This document shows positions 1-7,937 of a DNA stretch of 64,000 nt, one piece after another. The notes under the pieces were generated by a model. It was not told the DNA's origin. It did no database searches and saw nothing but the letters and a program-made list of their open reading frames with translations. Made by a program: the position numbers and the translations under genes. The stretch comes from RGIG4576 sp964606575. Its GTDB lineage: Bacteria; Bacteroidota; Bacteroidia; Bacteroidales; Muribaculaceae. The number at the start of each line of letters is the position of its first letter. Position 1 is the stretch's first letter. Where the stretch lies: the NCBI GenBank assembly GCA_964606575.1, contig CAZSHA010000003.1, forward strand, positions 11,320 to 75,319. Reading direction: 5' to 3'.

Positions 1-227
1 GTAACAAACACGACACCAGTTTTTCCGCTCACTCTGGCATAACCTTGTGCCGCATGTGTAGCTCCTTGCTCATGACGCACCAAGATGTGACATAACTTGT
101 CCTTATGGTCATAAAGACGGTCAAAAACTGGAATTATAGCACCGCCAGGATAGCCGAATACAGTATCTACACCTTCAGCCTCAATTGACCTAAGCAACGC
201 TTCTGCTCCTGTTATCTTTTCACTCAT
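1..227 (-). CDS. ilvB: Acetolactate synthase large subunit, N-terminal part (cut by window edge)
   Basis: This gene runs off the left edge; about 75 N-terminal residues are visible. They read MSEKITGAEALLRSIEAEGV and continue with a GYPGGAIIPVFDRLYD stretch and a RHEQGATHAAQGYAR stretch, the conserved thiamine-diphosphate-binding start of acetolactate synthase. The glutamate in RHEQGA is the family's cofactor-activating residue. The enzyme condenses pyruvate (or pyruvate with 2-ketobutyrate) in the first common step of valine, leucine and isoleucine synthesis. It starts 46 nt after ilvD on the same strand, so both are probably one operon under the leader attenuator upstream of ilvD. Confidence 0.93.
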   Translation of the reverse strand, partial: MSEKITGAEALLRSIEAEGVDTVFGYPGGAIIPVFDRLYDHKDKLCHILVRHEQGATHAAQGYARVSGKTGVVFV

Positions 228-273
228 ATATATACTCTTATTTTTCAGTATTATAATCTTCACTCTAAATGGA

Positions 274-2097
274 TCACTCTCTAACGCCGCCCTTGTCAGC
301 CGATGTAACCATTGATGCGTAAGCCTGTAAAGCCTTAGACACGACACGTTGGCGATATTTAGGAGTAAATGCCGACTTACCACGTTTTTCTTCCTCGGCA
401 CGTCGTGAGGCAAGCTCCCCATCACTCAATTTAACACTTATACTGCGTGATGGAATGTCTATTACAATAATGTCGCCCTCTCTCACTAGTCCAATATTAC
501 CTCCAGCTGCAGCTTCTGGTGATATGTGACCTATCGACAAGCCTGATGTTCCACCCGAGAAACGACCATCGGTAATCAATGCACAAGCCTTTCCTAAATG
601 TTTAGACTTAATGTAAGATGTAGGATAAAGCATTTCTTGCATACCAGGACCACCCTTTGGACCTTCGTGAGTAATAACAACAACATCACCAGCCTGCACC
701 TTATCTCCTAAGATGCCTTCAACAGCATCATCTTGCGACTCAAATACTTTAGCCGTCCCCTCAAAATGGAATATGCTTTCGTCAACTCCCGCAGTCTTCA
801 CGACACAGCCATCTTTAGCTATGTTGCCATAAAGCACCGCAATACCGCCATCTTTCACGTATGCGTGTTCAAAATCACGTATACATCCTGCCGAACGGTC
901 GGTTTCTAAATCTTTATAATAATTTGATTGTGATGCCATCTTGATATTACGCACATTGCATGGCGCGCTTAACCACATCTTCTTTGCATCTTCACCAAAG
1001 TTTTTCCCTTCTATCGCATAATTATCTATTGCTTCACCCAAAGTCATGCCATCCACTCTCTTAACGTTAGTATCAAGTAGCCCTTGAGCCGACAATTGAT
1101 ACATAATAGACATTATACCACCAGCCCTGTTAACATCTTGCACATGATAATGTCCATTAGGAGCTACCTTACACAAAACTGGTGTCTTGCGGCTTAGAGC
1201 ATCAATATCTTTCATTGTGAAATCAGCACCCGCTTCATTAGCCACAGCTAGCAAGTGAAGCACTGTATTAGTGCTGCCGCCCATAGCTATATCAAGCGAC
1301 ATGGCATTAAGCATGGCATTGCGTGTAGCTATACTACGAGGAAGCACGCTTTCATCTTCTTCCTCATAATACTTACGGCAATTTTCAACAATTTGAGCCG
1401 CAGCTTTACGGAACAATTCTCTACGGTTCTCATGGGTCGACAATATAGTACCATTGCCTGGAAGAGCCAATCCTATCGCCTCATTCAGGCAGTTCATGCT
1501 GTTGGCTGTAAACATTCCCGAACAACATCCGCACGTAGGACAACCAGCATCCTCAATCTTAGCAACAGTATCATCGTCTACAGTAGGATCGGCAGAATCA
1601 ATCATTACATCAATTAAATCTAACGGACGTTTTCCAAGCCAACCTGCCTCCATAGGACCACCGCTCACAAATATCGCAGGTATGTTCAAACGCATTGCCG
1701 CCATCATCATACCCGGTGTTATTTTATCGCAATTGCTTATGCACACCATAGCATCGGCACGATGAGCATTCACCATATATTCCACGCTATCGGCTATCAA
1801 ATCACGAGAAGGCAAAGAATACAACATGCCGTCATGTCCCATAGCTATACCATCGTCAATCGCAATTGTGTTAAATTCGGCAGCAAAACATCCAAGTTTC
1901 TCAATTTCGCTTTTCACATATTGCCCTATCTCATGCAAATGCGTATGCCCTGGCACAAATTGTGTAAAAGAATTAACTATGGCAATCACAGGTTTGCCCA
2001 TTTGCTCCACTTTCATTCCGTTAGCGCGCCACAACGCTCTAGCCCCAGCCATACGGCGACCGTTCATTGATATTGAACTTCTTAATGGTATGCTCAT
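274..2097 (-). CDS. ilvD: Dihydroxy-acid dehydratase
   Basis: IlvD dehydrates 2,3-dihydroxy-isovalerate and -methylvalerate to the 2-keto acids of valine and isoleucine, using an iron-sulfur cluster. The protein carries the family landmarks: NGRRMAGARALWRANGMK at the N-terminus, CISNCDKITPGMMMA, the PTCGCCSGMFTANSMNC cysteine cluster, and a C-terminal ITDGRFSGGTSGLSIGHISPEAA segment. I start it at the ATG at 2097 (MSIPLRSS, about 607 residues). The frame stays open to a TTG at 2127, but that overlaps the attenuator hairpin, and the 2097 ATG is preceded by AAGGA at good spacing. First structural gene of an ilv operon, followed by ilvB. Confidence 0.96.
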   Translation of the reverse strand: MSIPLRSSISMNGRRMAGARALWRANGMKVEQMGKPVIAIVNSFTQFVPGHTHLHEIGQYVKSEIEKLGCFAAEFNTIAIDDGIAMGHDGMLYSLPSRDLIADSVEYMVNAHRADAMVCISNCDKITPGMMMAAMRLNIPAIFVSGGPMEAGWLGKRPLDLIDVMIDSADPTVDDDTVAKIEDAGCPTCGCCSGMFTANSMNCLNEAIGLALPGNGTILSTHENRRELFRKAAAQIVENCRKYYEEEDESVLPRSIATRNAMLNAMSLDIAMGGSTNTVLHLLAVANEAGADFTMKDIDALSRKTPVLCKVAPNGHYHVQDVNRAGGIMSIMYQLSAQGLLDTNVKRVDGMTLGEAIDNYAIEGKNFGEDAKKMWLSAPCNVRNIKMASQSNYYKDLETDRSAGCIRDFEHAYVKDGGIAVLYGNIAKDGCVVKTAGVDESIFHFEGTAKVFESQDDAVEGILGDKVQAGDVVVITHEGPKGGPGMQEMLYPTSYIKSKHLGKACALITDGRFSGGTSGLSIGHISPEAAAGGNIGLVREGDIIVIDIPSRSISVKLSDGELASRRAEEEKRGKSAFTPKYRQRVVSKALQAYASMVTSADKGGVRE

Positions 2098-2116
2098 AAT
2101 TTCCTTGTAATTAAAA

Positions 2117-2147
2117 AACCTTTCCAACGCTACTAGGAGGAAAGGTT
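2117..2147 (-). terminator. Leader terminator (attenuator) of the ilv operon
   Basis: On the minus strand AACCTTTCC (2139-2147) and GGAAAGGTT (2117-2125) form a perfect 9-bp stem with a 13-nt loop, followed immediately by a run of T. This is an intrinsic terminator placed between the leader peptide and the ilvD start codon, so it can only act as an attenuator. The top four pairs of its 5' arm (2139-2142) are shared with an 8-nt segment, 2135-2142, that can instead pair with 2197-2204. Confidence 0.85.
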
Positions 2148-2204
2148 CAATATATCTTCTTAATGTTTATTTTTATCGTTGTAGATTTTAACACGATTCC
2201 TCCT
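2135..2204 (-). promoter_or_regulatory. Candidate antiterminator of the ilv leader
   Basis: Minus-strand AGGAGGAA (2197-2204) begins in the last base of the leader-peptide stop codon and is perfectly complementary to TTCCTCCT (2135-2142), which contains the upper 5' arm of the terminator. The two pairings exclude each other. Between them ATCGTGT (2191-2197) and ACAACGAT (2175-2182) form a nested hairpin that brings the arms together. A ribosome that reaches the stop codon would cover AGGAGGAA and allow termination; one stalled at the Val codons would leave it free. The mechanism is inference from this arrangement. Confidence 0.7.
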
Positions 2205-2299
2205 TAACAATTACGCATAACGACCACGACGACATCCACTAATGCCACCAGCAGTACATTCAGACTAATTATAACAGTTGAAATCATAACGTTAAGCAT
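2204..2299 (-). CDS. ilv operon leader peptide, 31 codons (27 if started at 2287)
   Basis: A short reading frame in the ilvD leader ends with LNVLLVALVDVVVVVMRNC. It has five consecutive valine codons (GTC GTC GTG GTC GTT) plus clustered Leu and Ile codons, the composition expected of a peptide that senses branched-chain aminoacyl-tRNA supply. The first ATG downstream of the predicted transcription start is at 2299; a second in-frame ATG is at 2287. Its stop codon abuts the antiterminator arm and the attenuator follows 57 nt later. The frame is open further upstream (to 2437), but that part lies upstream of the promoter and is not transcribed. No protein function is expected. Confidence 0.82.
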   Translation of the reverse strand: MLNVMISTVIISLNVLLVALVDVVVVVMRNC

Positions 2300-2315
2300 A
2301 TTTCTAATATTATTG

Positions 2316-2347
2316 CAAAGGTAAAGGCTTCTTTCGTGAAAAACAAA
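2316..2347 (-). promoter_or_regulatory. Promoter of the ilv leader and operon
   Basis: On the minus strand TTTG (2344-2347), a 20-bp spacer and TACCTTTG (2316-2323) match the Bacteroidetes housekeeping consensus TTTG-N19-21-TAnnTTTG exactly. Transcription should begin near 2310, leaving the leader-peptide ATG at 2299 about ten nt inside the transcript. Confidence 0.8.
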
Positions 2348-2542
2348 TATTTCGCACAAATAAATCACTTTTTCTTTCAATTTATTCAAAATCGACCGAA
2401 ACATCTTACAATTTTCGACCACATACTCTTCTTTCACTTATTATACGCCTCTTATTTATAATAAGGTGATTAATATCTTACTTTTCCTATAATCTTTATG
2501 TCAATGTAAAACCACATTACGCCAACAACTGCATATTTTTAT

Positions 2543-2550
2543 TATCTTTG
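2543..2550 (+). promoter_or_regulatory. -7 box of the tamL-like gene
   Basis: TATCTTTG fits the Bacteroidetes -7 consensus and lies about 35 bp before the ATG at 2586. No clear TTTG -33 box is seen at the usual distance. The gap 2348-2585 otherwise holds only the end of the ilv promoter region and AT-rich sequence. Confidence 0.55.
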
Positions 2551-2585
2551 CATCGCTTTTTAGAAAACATTATCATTTTCAATTG

Positions 2586-4913
2586 ATGCTTAGACGAATA
2601 AGTCCTTTTTATATTATAATCCTATCGGTACTAGTTGCTATGCTGAGCGCATGCAGCTCAACTAAACATGTACCTCAGGGCAAATATCTCGTCAACAAAG
2701 TAAGTATCAACGTGCATGACAACGAGAACATAAAAGGTTCCGATTACATCAACTACCTCAAGCAGCTCCCGAATCACGCAGTTCTCGGAGGCATGAAACT
2801 GCAACTAGGTCTGTACAATCTGTCAGGGCGTGATAGCAGCAAGCGTGTGAACAAATGGCTAAAATCATTAGGCGAAGCCCCTGTTATTTACAACCAAGCA
2901 TCAACCAATGCATCACAAAAGGAGTTAACTACGCTACTCATAAATAAAGGCTATCTAAGCACTAAAGTAACCGTAGATACCGTAATTAATGATAAGAAAA
3001 GAAAAATAGATGTCACCTATAATGTGACAACAGGCAAACAACACAGAATCAAAACTGTTTCTTACAACATTCCCAACGACACTTTAAGGAATCTGATTCT
3101 AGCCGATACGGCACAATCTTTGATAAAGCCTAATTCGGCATTCGACCGCAACATACTGAGCCAGCAACGGGATGCAATAACAAAGAAGCTGCGGGAAAAA
3201 GGCTATTACGCATTCAATAAAGAGTATATCACATTCACAGCCGACACTACCGCTGGCTCTATGGACGTTGACCTAACTCTGAACACAATGCCGCCCTATT
3301 CCAACGACAAAATGAAATATTACACTTCACATAAGCCGTTTTATGTGCGGAACGTCATTTTCGTCACCAATTACGACCCGCTAACAATGCATGATTCCGA
3401 TTCATACGTAGCGAAAGACACTGTAGTTTATAACAACATCACCATACTTTATGGCGAATCTCATTATCTAAGACGAAAAGTCATCGACGAATGCTGTTTT
3501 ATAGAGCCAGGAAGCCTATACAACGCCGCAAACGTGACCAAAACCTACCAAGCGCTAGGACGACTAGAAATCCTTAAATTCATCAACATCGAAATTAAAC
3601 CCATAGGCGAATTTGATGGAAAAATATGGCTTGACACCTATGTGCTTCTTACCGCTGGCAAGTCGCAATCACTATCATTATCTCTTGAAGGAACGAATTC
3701 GGCTGGTGACTTGGGATTCGGTATAGGTACAGGGTATCAACACCGCAATATCGCACGAGGCGCAGAAACGCTAAACACTAAATTCCGAGTTTCCTACGAG
3801 AGCCTGTCAGGCAACTTGAACGGTCTTATAAATGATAAATATTCAGAATACGCTGGAGAAGTAGGTATCACCTACCCTAAGTTCAAAGCTCCTTTTCTGA
3901 GCAAGCAGTTCAAGCAGAAGATATTAGCATCAACCGAGCTATCAACTCAATTCAACTACCAGCAACGCCCTGAATACACTCGTATCATAGCGGGTGCTGC
4001 TTGGAAATACCTTTGGAGCGAAAAGGATAAGAATACACGGCATACGGTAACTTTGCTTGATTTGAACTACGTTTATTTGCCCGAAAGCCAAATAAATTTT
4101 TTAGACAGCATTGCAAATCCGCTACTAAGATACTCTTACGAAGACCACTTTATAATGCGTCTTGCCTACTCTTTCTACCACTCGAATAAAAAAGAACGTG
4201 ACTTTTTCGGCTCACAATTCCAAGACAACGTATATACAATACGTGCTGGTGTAGAAACCGCAGGAAATGTTTTATATGCCCTATCACGAATAGGCGGATT
4301 CCTAAAGGAGAATGACGGATATGAAATTTTCGGCATAAGGTATTCGCAATATGTAAAATTCGATTTAGATTACGCCGTCACGCATAATTTCAGCCGTCGC
4401 AACTCATTGTCATTCCACCTAGGGCTAGGAGTTGCCTTACCATACGGGAACTCCAATGTGCTACCGTTTGAGAAGCGCTTCTATTCTGGCGGAGCTAACA
4501 GCGTAAGAGGTTGGGGAGTCAGAACTCTAGGACCAGGTAGCTATAACGGCAAAAACTCAGTAAACAATTTTATTTATCAATGTGGCGATATAAGATTTGA
4601 CTTGAACCTTGAGTATCGTATGAAATTGTTCTGGAAATTTGAGCTTGGAGCATTTATAGATGCTGGAAATATATGGACCATCCGAAATTACGAAGATCAG
4701 CCTGGGGGCGTGTTCAAAATAAACGAGTTCTACAAGCAGATAGCCCTTTCCTACGGTTTAGGTCTGCGTATGGACTTTGATTACTTCCTACTACGCCTTG
4801 ACGTGGGAATGAAAGCTCACAACCCTGCCAGCGGACAGGAAAGGTGGCCATTGTTACATCCTAGATGGAATAGAGATTCGGCATTCCATTTTTCCGTTGG
4901 TTATCCATTCTAA
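2586..4913 (+). CDS. BamA/TamA-family outer membrane assembly lipoprotein (TamL-like)
   Basis: About 775 residues. A signal peptide ends in the lipobox LSAC (Cys near residue 23), followed by SSTKHVPQGKYLVNKV, typical of TamL, the lipidated BamA relative of Bacteroidetes. POTRA-like repeats fill roughly residues 30-350 and a 16-strand Omp85 barrel the C-terminal half; it holds RFYSGGANSVRGW, the barrel signature loop, and ends in an aromatic residue (YPF). The family inserts or assembles outer membrane proteins, usually with the inner membrane protein TamB, which is not encoded here. The ATG at 2586 is used; the codon before it is TTG. A BamA paralogue of another role remains possible. Confidence 0.85.
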   Translation: MLRRISPFYIIILSVLVAMLSACSSTKHVPQGKYLVNKVSINVHDNENIKGSDYINYLKQLPNHAVLGGMKLQLGLYNLSGRDSSKRVNKWLKSLGEAPVIYNQASTNASQKELTTLLINKGYLSTKVTVDTVINDKKRKIDVTYNVTTGKQHRIKTVSYNIPNDTLRNLILADTAQSLIKPNSAFDRNILSQQRDAITKKLREKGYYAFNKEYITFTADTTAGSMDVDLTLNTMPPYSNDKMKYYTSHKPFYVRNVIFVTNYDPLTMHDSDSYVAKDTVVYNNITILYGESHYLRRKVIDECCFIEPGSLYNAANVTKTYQALGRLEILKFINIEIKPIGEFDGKIWLDTYVLLTAGKSQSLSLSLEGTNSAGDLGFGIGTGYQHRNIARGAETLNTKFRVSYESLSGNLNGLINDKYSEYAGEVGITYPKFKAPFLSKQFKQKILASTELSTQFNYQQRPEYTRIIAGAAWKYLWSEKDKNTRHTVTLLDLNYVYLPESQINFLDSIANPLLRYSYEDHFIMRLAYSFYHSNKKERDFFGSQFQDNVYTIRAGVETAGNVLYALSRIGGFLKENDGYEIFGIRYSQYVKFDLDYAVTHNFSRRNSLSFHLGLGVALPYGNSNVLPFEKRFYSGGANSVRGWGVRTLGPGSYNGKNSVNNFIYQCGDIRFDLNLEYRMKLFWKFELGAFIDAGNIWTIRNYEDQPGGVFKINEFYKQIALSYGLGLRMDFDYFLLRLDVGMKAHNPASGQERWPLLHPRWNRDSAFHFSVGYPF

Positions 4914-4938
4914 AAACTATATTCATACATATTATTTT

Positions 4939-5610
4939 ATGAAGAAATTAGCTATTTTCGACTTAGACGGAACGTTGCTAAACACAATAGAAGATTTAGG
5001 ACGTGCATGCAATTATGCCCTTGAACAGAAAGGTCTACCAATCCACAATATGGCATCCTACCCTTTCTTGGTCGGTAACGGGGTGAAGAATCTTGTGTTA
5101 AGAGCAGTACCCGAAAGTTACCGCACCGAAAGCGCTATCGGGGACATTCTTGCGGAATTTAAAGAATACTACAACCAGCACAACTGCGACTTCACCACTC
5201 CTTATATAGGTATACCTGAGCTACTAGAATCACTATCTGGAATGGGAGTGAAAATAGCGGTGGCTTCAAACAAGTATCAACAAGCTACCGAAAAGATAGT
5301 AAGACACTTCTTCCCCGGCTTTGATTTCGTAACAATAAACGGCCAACAAGAAGGTATTCCAGTTAAACCCGACCCTTCAATCGTATTCGACATTTTAGCT
5401 AAAGCACAAGTCGCCAAAGACGAAACAATCTTCATCGGCGACTCTGGTGTCGATATGGAAACTGCCCGCAGGGCTTGCATCGACTCTATCGGAGTGACAT
5501 GGGGATTTCGTCCGGAAAAAGAGTTAACCGAACACTACGCAAACCACATCGTGCATAGTCCAACCGAGATTTTAGAGATTGTTAAAAACAATTCGTCAAA
5601 AGTTGTGTGA
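4939..5610 (+). CDS. HAD-family phosphatase, phosphoglycolate phosphatase-like
   Basis: A 223-residue soluble HAD hydrolase. Motif I is FDLDGTLLNT near the N-terminus (nucleophile Asp, general acid Asp), motif II is VASNK, and motif IV is IFIGDSGVDMETARRA with two acidic residues for magnesium. The alpha-helical cap and overall similarity fit phosphoglycolate phosphatase (Gph), which salvages 2-phosphoglycolate from DNA repair; substrate choice among HAD enzymes cannot be read from sequence. The start MKKLAIFDLDGT at 4939 puts motif I at the normal distance; the frame is open upstream into the end of the tamL-like gene. It starts 25 nt after that gene and is probably co-transcribed. Confidence 0.85.
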   Translation: MKKLAIFDLDGTLLNTIEDLGRACNYALEQKGLPIHNMASYPFLVGNGVKNLVLRAVPESYRTESAIGDILAEFKEYYNQHNCDFTTPYIGIPELLESLSGMGVKIAVASNKYQQATEKIVRHFFPGFDFVTINGQQEGIPVKPDPSIVFDILAKAQVAKDETIFIGDSGVDMETARRACIDSIGVTWGFRPEKELTEHYANHIVHSPTEILEIVKNNSSKVV

Positions 5611-5648
5611 ATCCAAGGGATTTTTAAACAGTTTCTAAATCTTTTTAG

Positions 5649-5679
5649 TTGGTCATACCAAAAATAAGTCCTACATTTG
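5649..5679 (+). promoter_or_regulatory. Promoter of the AspT-type transporter gene
   Basis: TACATTTG (5672-5679) is a consensus -7 box. TTG at 5649-5651 (GTTG in full) gives a -33 match with a 20-bp spacer. The start codon is at 5750, leaving an untranslated leader of about 65 nt. Confidence 0.65.
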
Positions 5680-5749
5680 CACAAAATTTCAAAAAACGGG
5701 CATATAGCCCTAAAAAGCCAATATACAAATTAAAATTCCTACGTTTATT

Positions 5750-7426
5750 ATGGAATGGTTTCAAGATTTATTGTTTAATAGCGAATCGATAGCTCATGCA
5801 ATCTTAATTTACGCATTTGTCATCGCATTCGGGGTTTTATTGGGAAAAGTTAAGATTTTCGGAGTGTCGCTAGGCGTGACATTCGTCTTATTCGTAGGAT
5901 TGCTTGTGGGTCATTTCGGCTTTGCTATCAATCCTAATGTATTAAAATTCATTCAAGAATTTGGTCTTATCTTGTTTATCTTCTCCATCGGATTACAAGT
6001 TGGTCCCGGATTCTTCTCATCATTCAAGAAAGGCGGGCTACTACTCAATGGTCTTGCCGTACTGCTCATTTCGCTTAATATCATTGTGGCATTAATCATA
6101 TATTACACAGCTGGCAATGTTTCGCTCACCGATATGGTTGGTATCTTGTCGGGAGCTGTAACCAACACGCCTGGATTAGGTGCTGCCCAACAAACTCTAG
6201 CCGAGATACAAGGCTCTGGGGCAACAACCGCTATACAAGGCATGTCTATGGGTTATGCTGCTGCTTATCCGCTTGGTGTCGTAGGCATTATTCTTTCAAT
6301 GATTCTATTAAAGACAATTTTCAGAATCAAGTTAGAAAATGAAACCCAAATGCTGGAAGAAGAAAACGACCAAAGCCAATTAATGCCATACGTTGTCACT
6401 CTACGTGTCGAAAACTCTGGTATTTTCAACAAGACTGTAAAGGAACTGCACGATGTGATAGGACGTAATTTTGTAATATCACGCATGCTTAGCGACGGAA
6501 AGTTCACGATTCCCACATCGGGAACTATAGTGAAAGAAGGAGATTTGCTACTTCTTGTTATATCAGTGCAAGACGAGGCTGCCTACACTTCTATCATCGG
6601 TCCAAAAATTGAGCACGACTGGGAAATCGAAAGCAGCCCTGTAGTTTCACGCCGAATACTGATAACCAACAACCAAATAAGCGGTAAGAAGTTAGGAACA
6701 ATGCGACTACACGCTGGTTATAAACTAAACGTGACACGCATCAACCGTGCCGGCGTGGATCTATTAGCAAGCCCTAATTTGTCATTGCAAATAGGCGACC
6801 GCATCACTGTTGTAGGCAACATCAACGACATAGAGCGATTGGCTTCAAAATTAGGAAACTCATTGAAACGTCTTAACGAGCCTAATATTTTCACAATGTT
6901 TATAGGTATTCTGTTAGGTATAGTCCTTGGCTCTATTCCATTTGCGCTTCCAGGGATGTCAGTGCCTATGAAACTAGGTCTAGCAGGCGGACCTCTTATC
7001 GTAGCGATATTATTAAGCCGTTTCGGTTACAAGTTCAAAGTTATCACTTACACATCATCAGCCGCCAATCTGCTATTACGTGAAGTAGGCATCTGCCTAT
7101 TCCTCGCATCAGTCGGCTTAAGTGCCGGTGCAGGGTTTACCGATACAGTATTCAACTCGACTGGAGCAATGTGGGTGCTTTACGGATTCTTGATAACATT
7201 CATACCGCTGGTAATAGTAAGCATTATAGCAAGAGCTAAATTTAAAATCAACTATTACACTATAACCGGTCTTATGTCGGGTGCGACAACCGACCCACCA
7301 GCTCTAGCATACGCCAATAAGACGGCAAACAACGATGCTCCAGCTGTAGCATATTCCACTGTCTATCCATTGACAATGTTCTTACGGGTGATCACGGCAC
7401 AACTGCTCATATTATTCTTAGCATAG
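5750..7426 (+). CDS. AspT/YidE-family membrane transporter with two RCK_C domains
   Basis: 558 residues. Two homologous membrane halves of about five segments each flank two cytosolic TrkA_C/RCK_C-type domains (about residues 205-285 and 290-370). The halves repeat a signature: GAVTNTPGLGAAQQ in the first and GATTDPPALAYAN in the second, the diagnostic duplication of the aspartate:alanine exchanger superfamily (YidE, YbjL, AspT). The family moves small dicarboxylates or amino acids across the inner membrane; the substrate here is unknown. Single-gene unit with its own promoter and a strong terminator after it. Confidence 0.88.
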   Translation: MEWFQDLLFNSESIAHAILIYAFVIAFGVLLGKVKIFGVSLGVTFVLFVGLLVGHFGFAINPNVLKFIQEFGLILFIFSIGLQVGPGFFSSFKKGGLLLNGLAVLLISLNIIVALIIYYTAGNVSLTDMVGILSGAVTNTPGLGAAQQTLAEIQGSGATTAIQGMSMGYAAAYPLGVVGIILSMILLKTIFRIKLENETQMLEEENDQSQLMPYVVTLRVENSGIFNKTVKELHDVIGRNFVISRMLSDGKFTIPTSGTIVKEGDLLLLVISVQDEAAYTSIIGPKIEHDWEIESSPVVSRRILITNNQISGKKLGTMRLHAGYKLNVTRINRAGVDLLASPNLSLQIGDRITVVGNINDIERLASKLGNSLKRLNEPNIFTMFIGILLGIVLGSIPFALPGMSVPMKLGLAGGPLIVAILLSRFGYKFKVITYTSSAANLLLREVGICLFLASVGLSAGAGFTDTVFNSTGAMWVLYGFLITFIPLVIVSIIARAKFKINYYTITGLMSGATTDPPALAYANKTANNDAPAVAYSTVYPLTMFLRVITAQLLILFLA

Positions 7427-7492
7427 ACAGATTTCCATATATCGAATTGTAATAATACTCATTTATAGGAAAATAAGAATTCCCATTATATC

Positions 7493-7521
7493 AGCCTCGG
7501 TCTTACTCACCGAGGCTTTTT
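7493..7521 (+). terminator. Intrinsic terminator of the transporter gene
   Basis: AGCCTCGG (7493-7500) pairs with CCGAGGCT (7510-7517) as an 8-bp GC-rich stem with a 9-nt loop, followed by a T run to 7521. Confidence 0.9.
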
Positions 7522-7574
7522 CATCCCTCTACCTCTGTTTTATTTATTATAATTAAAATCTTAGAACATTCAAA

Positions 7575-7606
7575 TTTCGTTTAATCCTAAACATTTCCTA
7601 TATTTG
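7575..7606 (+). promoter_or_regulatory. Promoter of the structured RNA
   Basis: TATATTTG (7599-7606) is a consensus -7 box; TTTC (7575-7578) is a three-of-four -33 match with a 20-bp spacer. Transcription would start near 7613. No protein-coding frame follows until 7938, so the product is the RNA described next. Confidence 0.6.
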
Positions 7607-7612
7607 CACACA

Positions 7613-7847
7613 TCAATAACACTAAAATCACACTGCCTATGTAACATAGCAAAAGAAAAAAAGACATATTAAAATAAAAAAGCGTTAGCTTTATTCTTGC
7701 TTTTTCAAAATCGCCAATTTAGAAAAATGCTATCAAGAGTAATTGTCTATCGCTCGTGTCGTATGGCGCGGGCTTTTACTCGTTTGATAGCAATGGTGTT
7801 TGGCGATACCTGAAAAAGCAGACAAAGTAATTGGTCCGCGTTTTTTT
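7613..7847 (+). ncRNA. Rod-shaped structured RNA, 6S RNA-like (core 7676-7847)
   Basis: The core folds end to end into one rod: AAAAAAGCG (7676-7684) with the final CGC-G-TTTTTT (7837-7846); TTA-G-CTTT (7685-7692) with AAAGTAA (7824-7830); GCTTTTTCA (7699-7707) with 7811-7819; ATCGCCAA (7710-7717) with 7800-7807; TGCTATCAA (7728-7736) with 7784-7792; GAGTAA (7737-7742) with 7776-7781; and a 9-bp apical stem 7752-7760 with 7765-7773, including G-T pairs. Internal loops lie at 7718-7727/7793-7799 and 7743-7751. It ends in a T run. About 170 nt of rod with a central bubble is the shape of 6S RNA, which binds RNA polymerase holoenzyme; the sequence does not prove this. Other Bacteroidales ncRNA families are alternatives. 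Confidence 0.6.
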
Positions 7848-7937
7848 ATTGTCTATATCCGAAACACTCTAGGACTAAAATAGGATTTAAACATTAACTT
7901 ATTCAGAATATTATCAAACTAATAAACAATTGTTTTT

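Noticed and set aside
1255..2110. Plus-strand open frames opposite ilvD
   Set aside because: They are antisense shadows of a highly conserved gene with no protein-like pattern of their own.
2098..2127. TTG-started N-terminal extension of IlvD
   Set aside because: It runs into the attenuator hairpin, and the ATG at 2097 has a Shine-Dalgarno-like AAGGA and matches the family N-terminus.
2300..2437. Upstream part of the open frame (up to 77 codons) that contains the ilv leader peptide
   Set aside because: This part lies upstream of the predicted transcription start and includes the promoter; only the segment from 2299 is likely translated.
7676..7847. SRP (4.5S) RNA, tmRNA or RNase P RNA as identity of the structured RNA
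   Set aside because: The SRP apical motif with its GNRA-type loop, the tmRNA tag frame and tRNA-like end, and the conserved RNase P core are all absent.
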